Positions 7,517-17,062 are shown, counted from the stretch's first letter. The stretch: 35,498 nucleotides of DNA from JAQWRV01 sp045564915 (GCA_045564915.1 JBJLGL010000006.1:1-35498); one strand, 5' to 3'. Notes: a model not told the origin generated them from the letters alone. Made by a program: numbers and translations.

Positions 7517-8389
7517 ATGGCGGGACGCGTGCGGAAAGCTGTCTTTCCAGTTGCTGGTCTTGGGACGCGGTTTTTACCCGCAACTAAAGTTATTGCGAAG
7601 GAAATGCTTCCCGTTGTTGACAAGCCACTTATCCAATACGCTGTGGAGGAAGCCGCTGCGGCAGGAATTGAGTACTTTATTTTTGTAACCGGCCGCGGGA
7701 AGTCTGTGCTTGTGGATCATTTTGACCATGCTCCTGAACTAGAATCGCTGCTTAAATCACGCGGGAAGGATGCAGATCTCGAAGCGCTACTTGCTTCTAT
7801 GCCTGAGCCAGGTCGAGTGTTCGCTGTACGCCAGCAGGCACCATTGGGACTCGGTCATGCTGTTTGGTCAGCTCGGGCAAATCTTGGTGATGAGCCGTTT
7901 GCGGTATTGTTGCCAGACGAGCTCCTGATGTCTGATCCTCCTTGTCTACAGCAATTGATAGATGTCCATGAGACTGTCGGCGGTAATATCGTTGCAGTAT
8001 CTGAAGTCCCTTTGGCTCATACAAATCGCTATGGGATATTGGATGTTGAATCCGACGATGGACAAGTCGCAAAAGCTAGGGGAATGGTTGAGAAGCCAGA
8101 GCCAGCATTAGCACCATCAAGGCTAGCGAATATTGGTAGATATATACTCGACCCGTCGGTATTTAAGCATTTAGATAAACAGATAAGTGGAGCAGGCGGG
8201 GAAATACAACTAACGGATGCTATTGATGCTACAACTCATACAGTTCCGCTTCACGGTGTTCGATTTAAGGGTGAACGTTTTGACTGTGGCGATAAAGTTG
8301 GTTTTCTAACTGCTAACGTAGCTTTTGCTCTCAAACGGCCCGACATGGCAGATCGTGTTCGTGATGCCATCGGGGACTTGCTCGCATAA
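7517..8389 (+). CDS. galU: UTP-glucose-1-phosphate uridylyltransferase
   Basis: Makes UDP-glucose from UTP and glucose 1-phosphate in the cytoplasm, the entry point to surface polysaccharide and UDP-sugar synthesis. The 290-residue protein has the nucleotidyltransferase signature VAGLGTRFLPATKVIAKEML near residues 8-28, then DKPLIQYAVEEA, LLPDELLM with the metal-binding Asp, MVEKPEPA and NIGRYILDPSVF, all typical of bacterial GalU. Length is normal. AAGGATAGAAGGA just upstream gives a good ribosome site for the ATG. It leads a run with ugd (32 bp gap) and the phosphomannomutase gene. Any promoter must lie upstream of, or overlap, the hairpin and T-run that end 22 nt before the start. Confidence 0.96.
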   Translation: MAGRVRKAVFPVAGLGTRFLPATKVIAKEMLPVVDKPLIQYAVEEAAAAGIEYFIFVTGRGKSVLVDHFDHAPELESLLKSRGKDADLEALLASMPEPGRVFAVRQQAPLGLGHAVWSARANLGDEPFAVLLPDELLMSDPPCLQQLIDVHETVGGNIVAVSEVPLAHTNRYGILDVESDDGQVAKARGMVEKPEPALAPSRLANIGRYILDPSVFKHLDKQISGAGGEIQLTDAIDATTHTVPLHGVRFKGERFDCGDKVGFLTANVAFALKRPDMADRVRDAIGDLLA

Positions 8390-8421
8390 AAAGATCTAAA
8401 GCATAAAGGGACTGCTGCACT

Positions 8422-9747
8422 ATGCGTATTGCAATGATAGGAGCCGGCTATGTCGGGTTAGTGTCAGGAACTTGCTTCTCTGAGTTTGGCTTAGATGTTG
8501 TCTGTGTTGATAAAGATAAAAGAAAAATTAGTCTTCTAAGTCAGGGCAATATTCCAATTTATGAGCCCGGTCTAGAACAGTTGGTTCGGTCCAATATGGA
8601 CTCTGGACGACTAAGCTTCTCAACAGATCTTCAGTCTGCTGTAAAGGACGCTGATGCGGTTTTTATAGCGGTCGGAACACCAAGCAGGCGCGGTGACGGG
8701 CATGCAGATTTATCTTACATATATGCAGCAGCAGAAGAAATTGCAGGTTCTATAGATGGCTACACGGTCATAGTGACAAAATCGACAGTACCTGTTGGTA
8801 CAGGTCGGGAGGTTTTTCGTATCATAAATCAAGCTCGGCCTGGTATTGACTTTGATGTGGTTTCCAATCCTGAGTTCCTGCGAGAGGGTTCCGCTATTAA
8901 CGATTTTATGCGGCCGGACCGTGTTGTAATTGGTGCGGAATCGGAGCGCGCCAAAGATGTGATGCGACAGCTCTATAGGGTATTGTATATAATTGAGACC
9001 CCGATTTTATTTACTTCATTGGAAACATCAGAACTTATTAAGTATGCAGCTAATACATTCTTGGCAGCAAAGATTACCTTTATTAATGAAGTAGCTGACC
9101 TCTGCGAAAAGGTTGGTGCTGACGTACATGATGTTGCTAAGGGTATTGGACTTGATGGCCGGATTGGCAAAAAGTTTTTACATCCGGGACCTGGTTTTGG
9201 TGGTTCTTGTTTTCCTAAGGATGCATTAGCTCTGGTCAAGACAGCACAGGAATACAAATCTCCATTGCGCATTATAGAAACTGTTGTCGCCATAAATGAC
9301 AAGCGTAAACATGCTATGGCAGACCGTGTAATATCTGCTTGTGGTGGTTCCGTTTGCGACAAAACAATTGCGATTCTCGGCCTAACCTTTAAGCCAAATA
9401 CGGATGATATGCGGGATAGCCCATCCTTGGCGATCTTGCCAGCGCTATTAGAAGCTGGAGCGACCGTAAGGGCTTATGACCCTGAGGGTATGGAGGAAGC
9501 AATGCAGATTATGCCTGAAATTACATATTGTGATGATGCTTACTCTGCCATGGAAGGTGCAGATGCGTTGGTTATAGTTACGGAATGGAATGAGTTCCGC
9601 AGTTTAGACCTCGATAGAGTTAAGAGCCTTTTGTCTAAGCCAATTATTGTAGATCTGCGCAATATCTACGCACCATCAGATATGGCTCAGGCAGGATTTT
9701 CATATTATTGCATTGGGCGTGCCTTCGGATCTCAAGTAGTTCAATAA
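8422..9747 (+). CDS. ugd: UDP-glucose 6-dehydrogenase
   Basis: Oxidises UDP-glucose twice with NAD to UDP-glucuronate, a precursor for acidic exopolysaccharide and lipopolysaccharide sugars. The 441-residue protein starts with the Rossmann motif MRIAMIGAGYVGLVSGTCFS, has STVPVGT at 121-127 and NPEFLREGSAI at 149-159, and carries the catalytic Cys263 in GPGFGGSCFPKDA. The C-terminal domain with AILGLTFKPNTDDMRDSPS completes the usual three-part layout. It takes the product of galU directly upstream and ends 4 bp before the phosphomannomutase gene, so the three act as one pathway unit. Confidence 0.96.
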   Translation: MRIAMIGAGYVGLVSGTCFSEFGLDVVCVDKDKRKISLLSQGNIPIYEPGLEQLVRSNMDSGRLSFSTDLQSAVKDADAVFIAVGTPSRRGDGHADLSYIYAAAEEIAGSIDGYTVIVTKSTVPVGTGREVFRIINQARPGIDFDVVSNPEFLREGSAINDFMRPDRVVIGAESERAKDVMRQLYRVLYIIETPILFTSLETSELIKYAANTFLAAKITFINEVADLCEKVGADVHDVAKGIGLDGRIGKKFLHPGPGFGGSCFPKDALALVKTAQEYKSPLRIIETVVAINDKRKHAMADRVISACGGSVCDKTIAILGLTFKPNTDDMRDSPSLAILPALLEAGATVRAYDPEGMEEAMQIMPEITYCDDAYSAMEGADALVIVTEWNEFRSLDLDRVKSLLSKPIIVDLRNIYAPSDMAQAGFSYYCIGRAFGSQVVQ

Positions 9748-9751
9748 GATT

Positions 9752-11125
9752 ATGGCGCACTTATTTCACCCCACAATCCTTCGTGAATACGATATTCGTG
9801 GCATAGTTGGTGATACCCTTGGCGTAGATGATGCAGTTGCACTTGGTCTTTCTTTCGGATCTCTCATTATAGAGAATGGGGGCTCAAGAATTTGTGTTGG
9901 CTATGATGGTCGTCAGAGCTCGCCAGAGATGGAAACTGCACTTATAGATGGTCTCACGTCAACAGGGGTCAATGTTGATCGGGTCGGACGTGGACCAACC
10001 CCTATGCTCTATTATGCCACGGTAGAGAGTAAGGCTGATGGGGGCATTATGGTGACTGGCTCACACAATCCTCCTACCCATAACGGGTTTAAGATGATGC
10101 GCGGACACAAGCCATTTTATGGTCAAGCAATTCAGGCCCTCGGATACCGCGCATCTAAAGGCTATTTCTCTAGTGGGAATGGAGTAGTCAAGGCGGCCCC
10201 AGCTTTTGATCAGTATGTCAATCGAGTGGTGCAAGACTTCAGGGGAGATAAGCATTTATCAGCAGTATGGGATCCGGGAAACGGTGCTGCGGGTGAAGCT
10301 GTGGTTGCAGCTGTCAACCATCTTCCAGGTATACATCGTATTATTAATGGAGATATAGATGGAACGTTTCCCAATCACCACCCAGACCCAACGGACCCAG
10401 AAAATTTATTACAGTTAAAACTCGCTGTAGCCGATTCTGGTGCTGATGTCGGGTTTGCCTTCGACGGTGATGGAGACCGTATTGGCGTGATTGATGGTAG
10501 TGGTAATATACTTTGGGGTGACCAAATAATGATGATTCTGGCGGAAGATGTTTTAGCGGAACGGCCAGGAGCCTCGATTATTGCTGACGTAAAATCTAGT
10601 CAGGCTTTGTTTGATGAGATTACTCGCCTTAATGGTAAGCCCGTTCTGGCAAAGACTGGTCATTCTCTCATTAAAGCGAAAATGGCTGAACTTGAATCAC
10701 CACTTGCGGGTGAGATGAGTGGACATATCTTTTTTGCCGACCATTATTATGGATTCGATGATGCGCTTTATGCCGCTATACGCCTTTTCTCTATTCTTTG
10801 CCGTATAGACTGCAGCCTTTCTGAACGCTATAGCCGGTTACCAATAGCTTTTAACACTCCCGAGATACGCTTCGAATGTGAAGATGACCGAAAGTTTTCC
10901 GTGATTGAGGAAGTGAAGGCACGCCTTATCGCGGAAGGTAGTAAGGTGAATGATATAGATGGCGTAAGGGTGTCGGAGGATGGTGGCTGGTGGTTACTTC
11001 GTGCATCAAACACCCAAGCAATTCTAGTAGCTAGGTGCGAAGCAGAGAGTCAACAACGACTCACGGAAATTAAGCTTAAACTAGCAACTCAGCTAGCCCA
11101 GAGCGGATTGCACCTACCCGCCTAG
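9752..11125 (+). CDS. Phosphomannomutase/phosphoglucomutase (AlgC/ManB-type)
   Basis: Interconverts hexose 6- and 1-phosphates, supplying glucose 1-phosphate to GalU or mannose 1-phosphate for GDP-mannose. The 457-residue protein has all four alpha-D-phosphohexomutase domains. These include the phosphoserine loop TGSHNPPTHNG with Ser104, the metal loop FDGDGDR with Asp238, Asp240 and Asp242, the sugar-binding segment GEMSGHIFFADHYYGFDDAL, and the phosphate-binding RASNTQAILVARCEAES near the C-terminus. It starts 4 bp after ugd. Its TAG stop falls in the same CTAG palindrome as the stop of the convergent carboxypeptidase gene, leaving no room for a terminator. AlgC-like dual specificity is expected but not shown. 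Confidence 0.94.
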   Translation: MAHLFHPTILREYDIRGIVGDTLGVDDAVALGLSFGSLIIENGGSRICVGYDGRQSSPEMETALIDGLTSTGVNVDRVGRGPTPMLYYATVESKADGGIMVTGSHNPPTHNGFKMMRGHKPFYGQAIQALGYRASKGYFSSGNGVVKAAPAFDQYVNRVVQDFRGDKHLSAVWDPGNGAAGEAVVAAVNHLPGIHRIINGDIDGTFPNHHPDPTDPENLLQLKLAVADSGADVGFAFDGDGDRIGVIDGSGNILWGDQIMMILAEDVLAERPGASIIADVKSSQALFDEITRLNGKPVLAKTGHSLIKAKMAELESPLAGEMSGHIFFADHYYGFDDALYAAIRLFSILCRIDCSLSERYSRLPIAFNTPEIRFECEDDRKFSVIEEVKARLIAEGSKVNDIDGVRVSEDGGWWLLRASNTQAILVARCEAESQQRLTEIKLKLATQLAQSGLHLPA

Positions 11126-12354
11126 TTATTGTAGGCAAGTGAGTTCGCGTATCCTAATTCTTGTGATACAATTAGACATTGCTCTACTATACGAGTAATG
11201 AGTGTGCACGCGCTATAAGTGTCTGATTCTCCTAAGCCTCGTATTTGCGCTCTATAAAGCTTTTTCCCACTGCTCACGACAAGTTCAGTATGTCTGAAAG
11301 CCGTCTCATAGGTTCTCTTGAGAATTTTTTCTGCTTCCTCTGCTTTTTTTTCTGCAACAACATTAGATAAATAGGCACCAATCTGAATACCCCAGACTTT
11401 TGTTGTTAACAGCTCGTCTTCAAGTTTCGTCAATAGGTCTATACTTTTATTTGAAGATACTTGGTGTTCATTCACCTTTATTACAACCAGAGGTTTGCGC
11501 TCTGGGTAAGGCGTGTAGTTTTCTCTCGTATCAGCAAATCCTTTATTCATCAATTTTGTCAAGTGGCTATCGCGTTGCTTAGCCGATCGTCCTCCAAAGA
11601 TAACGCCGATTAGGCGGTTCTTATCCCGCTGTGCTGAAGCAGCAAGATTATAACCAGAAGCTTTGATATATCCTGTTTTCAGGCCATCAGCACCCTGATA
11701 CTGTTTGATGAATTTATTGTGGCTATGGAATGTCTTGCCCTCGTATGAGAACTTAGTCCGCGAAAAGTATCTATAGTAATTAGGGAAATCGTTGATCAGC
11801 CGTTGGGCCAGTATGGCCATATCCCTTGCTGTTGATAGTTGGGCACGATTAGGCAGACCAGATGCATTGCGGAAATTGGTCCTGGCCATCCCAAGTTCTT
11901 TTGCCCTAGCAGTCATTATTCTAGCAAACTTGCGCTCTGTTTGGCCTAGGTGTTCAGCAACGACGACAGCAACATCATTGGCTGATCTCACGACCAGAGC
12001 TAGAATCGCAGTCTCCGTGGTAATAGTACTTTCGGGGACCATCCATATTTTTGAACTGGGTTGACGGGCCGCGCGTCTTGAAACTCTCATTCTTGTTTCC
12101 AGCGTCATCTCGCCCTGATCGATTTTCTCGAATAGCAGATAAAGGGTCATCATTTTCGTCAGGGAAGCGGGATAGTTCCGGGTATTTGCATTTAGCTCGT
12201 GCCACACGCGGCCCGTTCTGGCATCCATAATAATAGATGCATACTTTGCATTAGCGGGGCAAACTATTGTAATCACTAAAGAAAATAATACTATCAGAGC
12301 TAAGCCAGCTATAGAGTACTGTCGGAGACGCAAATTTTCTGTAAAACCTACCAC
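11122..12354 (-). CDS. D-alanyl-D-alanine carboxypeptidase (S11, PBP5/6-like) with SPOR domain
   Basis: Trims the terminal D-Ala from peptidoglycan pentapeptides in the periplasm. A signal peptide covers residues 1-36, with likely cleavage after CPANA. The three penicillin-binding motifs are complete: Ser64-LT-Lys67 with the nucleophile Ser64, Ser124-Ala-Asn126, and Lys226-Thr-Gly228. A C-terminal SPOR domain (about 319-398, starting WGIQIGAYLS) would bind denuded glycan and place the enzyme at the division septum, a common layout in Alphaproteobacteria. The start is GTG with a distant GGGA; no better-placed start keeps the signal peptide. It is transcribed alone towards the phosphomannomutase gene and overlaps its stop codon. 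Confidence 0.94.
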   Translation of the reverse strand: MVGFTENLRLRQYSIAGLALIVLFSLVITIVCPANAKYASIIMDARTGRVWHELNANTRNYPASLTKMMTLYLLFEKIDQGEMTLETRMRVSRRAARQPSSKIWMVPESTITTETAILALVVRSANDVAVVVAEHLGQTERKFARIMTARAKELGMARTNFRNASGLPNRAQLSTARDMAILAQRLINDFPNYYRYFSRTKFSYEGKTFHSHNKFIKQYQGADGLKTGYIKASGYNLAASAQRDKNRLIGVIFGGRSAKQRDSHLTKLMNKGFADTRENYTPYPERKPLVVIKVNEHQVSSNKSIDLLTKLEDELLTTKVWGIQIGAYLSNVVAEKKAEEAEKILKRTYETAFRHTELVVSSGKKLYRAQIRGLGESDTYSACTLITRIVEQCLIVSQELGYANSLAYNN

Positions 12355-12384
12355 TACACAAATCTATCCCTGAGCCCGGATATG

Positions 12385-12452
12385 TGAGGTGAAAATACCT
12401 CAAAATATATCGTGGATTGGCTGAGAATATTTAGCCAGACCATTGATTCTCA
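12385..12452. repeat. Two inverted repeats between the dac-type gene and clpS
   Basis: TGAGGT (12385-12390) pairs with ACCTCA (12397-12402) over a 6-nt loop. TGAGAAT (12422-12428) pairs with ATTCTCA (12446-12452) over 17 nt. Both lie in the 242-bp region between the divergent carboxypeptidase and clpS genes and could be operator sites or small hairpins. There is no T-run, so they are not clear terminators. Confidence 0.45.
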
Positions 12453-12596
12453 ACACTATTTATACTCAGTTAAGAAGTCGTTTACGGATTCGATACCGCG
12501 TGCCTCATGGATTACCATGTTGTTTCATGCAGGGACAAATGCTGGTACCCCTTTTTTTGCCCGCTAGGGAGCACCATATTTGGTAAGGTGTTAGCC

Positions 12597-12989
12597 ATGG
12601 TGCATGTATGTATGACTAGAATAATCGGAAGACGAGAGCCTTTAGCGCCTACTAGCTCTGGAGGCCAAGGACATGATGATAATGATGATGAGGGCCCAGA
12701 TTCTGGCCTTATCACTCGGACAAGGCCAAAAGTAAAAAAGCCATCTATGTATAAAGTGCTACTGCTCAACGACGATTACACACCTATGGAGTTTGTAGTT
12801 CATGTCTTGGAACGGTTTTTTGGTAAGAATGGTGATGAAGCAACACAGATCATGTTGCATGTGCATCAGAAAGGTGTGGGTGTATGCGGTGTTTACACCT
12901 ATGAGGTAGCAGAGACTAAAGTCACGCAGACTATGGACCTTGCTAGGAAACACCAACACCCGTTGCAATGTACTTTGGAGAAAGAATAG
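12597..12989 (+). CDS. clpS: ATP-dependent Clp protease adaptor ClpS
   Basis: Recognises N-terminal Leu, Phe, Tyr and Trp degrons and delivers those proteins to ClpAP. The folded core starts at about residue 48 (KPSMYKVLLLNDDYTPMEFV), with the pocket-forming NDDYTPMEF, the helix stretch HQKGVGVCGVYTYEVAETK and the closing HPLQCTLE, all normal for ClpS. The start chosen here, ATG at 12597, has TAAGGTG 6 nt upstream and gives 130 residues. An ATG at 12612 (125 residues) is possible. The frame also runs back to 12507, but that extension is Cys/Pro-rich and unlike ClpS. The N-terminal arm is acidic (HDDNDDEG). clpA follows after 51 bp, the usual pairing. Confidence 0.93.
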   Translation: MVHVCMTRIIGRREPLAPTSSGGQGHDDNDDEGPDSGLITRTRPKVKKPSMYKVLLLNDDYTPMEFVVHVLERFFGKNGDEATQIMLHVHQKGVGVCGVYTYEVAETKVTQTMDLARKHQHPLQCTLEKE

Positions 12990-13040
12990 CGCTGGTAGTA
13001 GATTGGATTAGCGAGTCCCTCAGAAAGGCATTTATAAAGT

Positions 13041-15377
13041 ATGTTATCCCAGAACCTCGAGAAAACACTTCATCACGCATTGGCACTTGCTGCAGAGCGT
13101 AATCACGAATTTGCAACGCTGGAACACCTTCTTCTTGCACTTTGCGAAGATCAGGATGCCGTGGCTGTTATTCGTGCATGCAACGTAGAAGTGGAAGAAT
13201 TATCTAAGGCCTTATTGATTTTTGTTGAGGACGAATTAACTGAATTAAAATCCTTGGTTGGTGAAGACCCCAAGCCAACGGCTGGCTTCCAGCGCGTAGT
13301 GCAGCGTGCAGCAATACACGTGCAATCCTCAAACCGCGAAGAAGTAACAGGGGCTAATGTTCTCGTTGCTCTGTTCTCTGAGCGAGAGAGCCATGCTGTT
13401 TATTTCTTGCAGACCCAAGATATGACGCGCCTCGACGCAGTTAACTATATCTCTCACGGTATTGCTAAACGTCCTGGGGAAACCAGAGAACGCCCCGTTC
13501 AAGGGGCCGATGGTGAAGCACCAGGTGCTGATGAAAACGTAAAAAATGGTCAGGAAGCGCTTACAGCTTACTGTGTGAATCTCAACCAGAAAGCCCACGA
13601 AGATAAAATTGATCCGCTCATCGGACGCGATCAGGAGATCGAGCGTACGATTCAGATTCTTTGTCGTCGTACAAAGAATAATCCACTATATGTCGGCGAT
13701 TCAGGCGTTGGTAAGACGGCTTTGGCTGAAGGTTTGGCGCGCCGCATTGTGAAAAAGATCGTGCCTACTGTTCTTGAGAACGCGATAATTTTTTCACTTG
13801 ATATGGGATCTTTGCTAGCTGGTACACGCTACCGTGGTGATTTCGAAGAGCGGCTCAAAGCTGTTATCTCTGAGCTTGAAAAGACGGAAGGTGCGGTCCT
13901 ATTCATTGACGAAATACATACTGTTATCGGCGCTGGGGCTACATCGGGTGGTGCTATGGATGCCTCTAATCTCCTTAAGCCAGCTCTAGCCGCTGGATCA
14001 CTTAGATGCATTGGGTCAACGACGTATAAAGAATTCCGCAATCATTTTGAGAAAGACCGTGCTTTGGTGCGCAGGTTTCAGAAAATCGATGTTGTTGAAC
14101 CTTCTGTAGAAGATACGATAAAAATCTTAAAAGGTCTCAAGCCCTACTATGAGGAGTATCATCAGGTTCGGTATACAGCAGATGCTATTCGTACGGCGGT
14201 AGAGCTTGCAGCTAAATATATTAATGATCGTAAATTGCCGGATAAAGCGATCGATGTCATTGATGAGAGTGGTGCTGCTCAGATGCTCGTACCTGAAGCG
14301 CGTCGCCGTAAGACTATTTCAGTTAAAGAAGTTGAAGCTGTAGTCGCAAAAATGGCTCGAATTCCTCCAAAATCTGTCTCCCATGATGATAAGAAGGTAT
14401 TAAAAAGCCTTGAACGGGATCTTAAAACGTTAGTTTTTGGCCAAGACAAAGCTATCGTTGCAATTTCCAGCGCTATTAAATTGTCCCGGGCGGGGTTACG
14501 AGAACCTGAAAAACCTATTGGGAACTATTTGTTCTCTGGACCAACCGGCGTCGGAAAAACAGAGGTAGCACGGCAATTAGCCGTTAGCCTTGGTGTTGAG
14601 CTTCATAGATTTGATATGTCAGAATATATGGAGCGTCATTCGGTTTCACGTCTAATTGGTGCGCCGCCAGGCTACGTGGGTTTTGATCAAGGTGGTCTAC
14701 TTACGGATGCAGTAGACCAGCACCCCCATTGTGTTCTCTTGCTTGATGAAATTGAGAAAGCTCACCCTGATTTGTTTAATATTCTATTACAAGTCATGGA
14801 CCATGGAAAGTTGACAGATCATAACGGTAAGAGCATCGACTTCCGAAATACAATATTGATTATGACTACCAATGCTGGTGCATCTGAATTGGCGAAAAAT
14901 GCAATCGGATTTGAGCGTGAAGATCGTGACGGGGAAGATCAGGAAGCAATTGAAAGAATGTTTACACCCGAGTTTCGGAATCGTCTTGATGCCATCATCC
15001 CATTTTCAGCATTATCCACCGATGTTGTAGAAAAAGTAGTCGAGAAGTTTGTGATGCAACTGGAAGCACAATTATCAGATAGGAATGTTTCTATCGAACT
15101 AACTGCGAGTGCCAGCTCCTATCTTGCACGCAAAGGTTATGACAAGAAGATGGGCGCCCGACCATTGAGCCGACTCATACAGAACGAAATAAAAAAGCCA
15201 TTAGCAGAAGAACTTTTGTTTGGGAAGCTTGTTGTTGGTGGACTTGTCAAGGTTGGATATGTTGCGGGTAAGCTAAGCTTTAGAATAGAACCGCTGGTCA
15301 AAGCCGAGGCGCCCAAGCGCAAGAAAAAGAAGAAAGGCGCTGGAGCTTCACCGCGAGTAACTGAATCGGTCAAATAG
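13041..15377 (+). CDS. clpA: ATP-dependent Clp protease ATP-binding subunit ClpA
   Basis: The hexameric AAA+ unfoldase that threads substrates into ClpP. Domains in order: a ClpN repeat domain (1-145) that docks ClpS; a charged linker (146-172); the first AAA module with Walker A GDSGVGKT at 219-226 and Walker B VLFIDEIHT; and the second AAA module with GPTGVGKTEVAR near 504-515 and LLLDEIEKAH. IGFERED near residue 621 sits where ClpA carries its ClpP-docking IGL/F loop, so it should bind ClpP. At 778 residues it is slightly longer than E. coli ClpA, through a basic Lys-rich tail (KRKKKKKG). It lies 51 bp after clpS and converges on glnA. Confidence 0.97.
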   Translation: MLSQNLEKTLHHALALAAERNHEFATLEHLLLALCEDQDAVAVIRACNVEVEELSKALLIFVEDELTELKSLVGEDPKPTAGFQRVVQRAAIHVQSSNREEVTGANVLVALFSERESHAVYFLQTQDMTRLDAVNYISHGIAKRPGETRERPVQGADGEAPGADENVKNGQEALTAYCVNLNQKAHEDKIDPLIGRDQEIERTIQILCRRTKNNPLYVGDSGVGKTALAEGLARRIVKKIVPTVLENAIIFSLDMGSLLAGTRYRGDFEERLKAVISELEKTEGAVLFIDEIHTVIGAGATSGGAMDASNLLKPALAAGSLRCIGSTTYKEFRNHFEKDRALVRRFQKIDVVEPSVEDTIKILKGLKPYYEEYHQVRYTADAIRTAVELAAKYINDRKLPDKAIDVIDESGAAQMLVPEARRRKTISVKEVEAVVAKMARIPPKSVSHDDKKVLKSLERDLKTLVFGQDKAIVAISSAIKLSRAGLREPEKPIGNYLFSGPTGVGKTEVARQLAVSLGVELHRFDMSEYMERHSVSRLIGAPPGYVGFDQGGLLTDAVDQHPHCVLLLDEIEKAHPDLFNILLQVMDHGKLTDHNGKSIDFRNTILIMTTNAGASELAKNAIGFEREDRDGEDQEAIERMFTPEFRNRLDAIIPFSALSTDVVEKVVEKFVMQLEAQLSDRNVSIELTASASSYLARKGYDKKMGARPLSRLIQNEIKKPLAEELLFGKLVVGGLVKVGYVAGKLSFRIEPLVKAEAPKRKKKKKGAGASPRVTESVK

Positions 15378-15419
15378 AAACTACTTTTATACTTTCTAAT
15401 AAACTCGCTATTAAGTAAT

Positions 15420-15448
15420 GCACCCCCTGCCACAAGGGCTGGGGGTGC
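15420..15448. terminator. Hairpin between convergent clpA and glnA
   Basis: gcaccccc (15420-15427) pairs perfectly with gggggtgc (15441-15448), and gcc/ggc can pair inside, making a strong GC-rich hairpin. No run of T follows on either strand, so termination without Rho is uncertain. Its position 43 bp after clpA and 73 bp from the glnA stop suggests a shared bidirectional end. Confidence 0.5.
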
Positions 15449-15521
15449 TGAGGGCTAGTGAATTGTCCGTATACTGATTCGTTTAAGACATAATCTGTAA
15501 GACCTTTAATACGAAAGCGTC

Positions 15522-16931
15522 TTAGACAGAATAGTACATATCGAATTCCACTGGATGTGGTGTTTGCATGAAGCGCGTGACTTCTTCCCTCTTGAGTTCG
15601 CTATATCCATCAATCATGTCATCAGTGAACGCCTCACCTTTCTTGAGGAAGTCGCGATCTGAATCAAGTGCATCGAGGGCCTGTCCTAGATCGGAGCATA
15701 CTGTTGGAATACCCTCAAGTTCTTCGGGTGGCAGATCATATAGGTCTTTATCCATCGGGTCGCCGGGATGAATCTTGTTTTCAATACCATCTATTCCAGC
15801 AAGTAACAGAGCGGAGAATGCTAGGTAAGGATTGCTTGCAGGATCTGGGAAACGAACTTCTACGCGTTTACCGTTAGGGTTAGATACGTGTGGAATACGA
15901 CATGAGGCCGAGCGGTTGCGTGCTGAATACGCGAGCAGGATAGGTGCCTCGAATCCAGGCACTAATCTCTTGTAGCTGTTGGTTGTAGAGTTAGTGAAGG
16001 CATTTATAGCACGGGCATGTTTAATGATACCGCCAATATAATAAAGACAGGTTTCTGACAGATCAGCATACCCAGATCCGGCAAAGATGTTCTGGCCATC
16101 TTTCCACAAGGATTGGTGAATATGCATGCCTGATCCATTATCATTGAAAACTGGTTTCGGCATGAAAGTTGCGGTCTTACCATAAGAATGCGCTACCATG
16201 TGTGTAACGAACTTATAGATCTGTAGGTTATCAGCATTTCGCACGAGTGTGTCGAACTTAAGGCCTAATTCGTGTTGAGAGGGAGCCACCTCATGGTGGT
16301 GCTTTTCCATATTGAGGCCCATTTCGGCCATAACTGAAACCATTTCAGCTCTTATGTCAGTACCACTATCAACTGGTGGGACAGGGAAATATCCACCCTT
16401 AGCTTTCGGCCGGTGGGCATAGTTTCCCTCTTCATATGGGCGCCAAGAGTTATAAGGGCCTTCTTCACTATCGATCTGGTAGGCCATAAGGTTTTGGTCA
16501 GTGTTGAAACGCACATCGTCGAAGACGAAGAATTCTGCTTCGGGCCCAAAATATGCAGTATCAGCAATACCGCTTGACTGCATATATGATAGCGCTGCAT
16601 TGGCTACACTGCGAGGGTCGCGGTTGTAAGGCTGCCCTGTCGATGGTTCATGAACATTACAAAAGAGAATTAGCTGAGGTTGGGCTGTGAAGGGGTCCAT
16701 GACAGCTGTAGAAAGATCGGGCACCAAAGTCATGTCCGACTTATCGATGCTTTTCCACCCGGCAATTGACGAACCATCAAACATGATTCCTTCTTTCAAC
16801 ATATCTTCATCGATAGTATCGACGTGTTGAGCCGTGTGTTGCCATTTTCCGACAGGATTGGTGAAGCGGAAGTCAACGTATTTAACGTCGTTTTCCTTAA
16901 TCATTTTTAGAACTTGAGTGGCGTCCGACAT
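15522..16931 (-). CDS. glnA: Glutamine synthetase, type I
   Basis: Condenses glutamate and ammonia to glutamine with ATP, as a cytoplasmic dodecamer. The 469-residue protein has the N-terminal beta-grasp domain with FDGSSIAGWK at 51-60, the metal-binding GPEAEFFVFD at 129-138, NDNGSGMHIHQSLW at 263-276, the glutamate-binding NSYKRLVPGFEAP and the RNRSASCRIP loop. Tyr398 in KDLYDLPPEE is the site adenylylated by GlnE, so it is the GSI-beta form controlled by covalent modification. It lies downstream of glnB in the same direction with 131 bp between, and is presumably co-transcribed from the sigma-54-type promoter upstream of glnB. Confidence 0.98.
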   Translation of the reverse strand: MSDATQVLKMIKENDVKYVDFRFTNPVGKWQHTAQHVDTIDEDMLKEGIMFDGSSIAGWKSIDKSDMTLVPDLSTAVMDPFTAQPQLILFCNVHEPSTGQPYNRDPRSVANAALSYMQSSGIADTAYFGPEAEFFVFDDVRFNTDQNLMAYQIDSEEGPYNSWRPYEEGNYAHRPKAKGGYFPVPPVDSGTDIRAEMVSVMAEMGLNMEKHHHEVAPSQHELGLKFDTLVRNADNLQIYKFVTHMVAHSYGKTATFMPKPVFNDNGSGMHIHQSLWKDGQNIFAGSGYADLSETCLYYIGGIIKHARAINAFTNSTTNSYKRLVPGFEAPILLAYSARNRSASCRIPHVSNPNGKRVEVRFPDPASNPYLAFSALLLAGIDGIENKIHPGDPMDKDLYDLPPEELEGIPTVCSDLGQALDALDSDRDFLKKGEAFTDDMIDGYSELKREEVTRFMQTPHPVEFDMYYSV

Positions 16932-17014
16932 TTTATTTACTCATCCTTTCTATTGTAGCGTAGAAACCGTGGGTCTTCCCGAGAAGCTGCATACAAGATC
17001 GCCCACGCTTCCTG

Positions 17015-17044
17015 CGCGAGCATTTCTGTTAACCATGGCTCGCG
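17015..17044 (-). repeat. 7-bp GC-rich inverted repeat between glnB and glnA
   Basis: CGCGAGC (17015-17021) pairs with GCTCGCG (17038-17044) over a 16-nt loop within the glnB-glnA spacer. No T-run follows in the leftward direction. It could stabilise or partly stop the transcript between the two genes. Confidence 0.45.
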
Positions 17045-17062
17045 AGGCGGCACCTAATTGTT

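Noticed and set aside
12507..12596. A 30-residue N-terminal extension of ClpS
   Set aside because: The extension is Cys/Pro-rich and unlike ClpS proteins, while TAAGGTG is well placed for ATG 12597.
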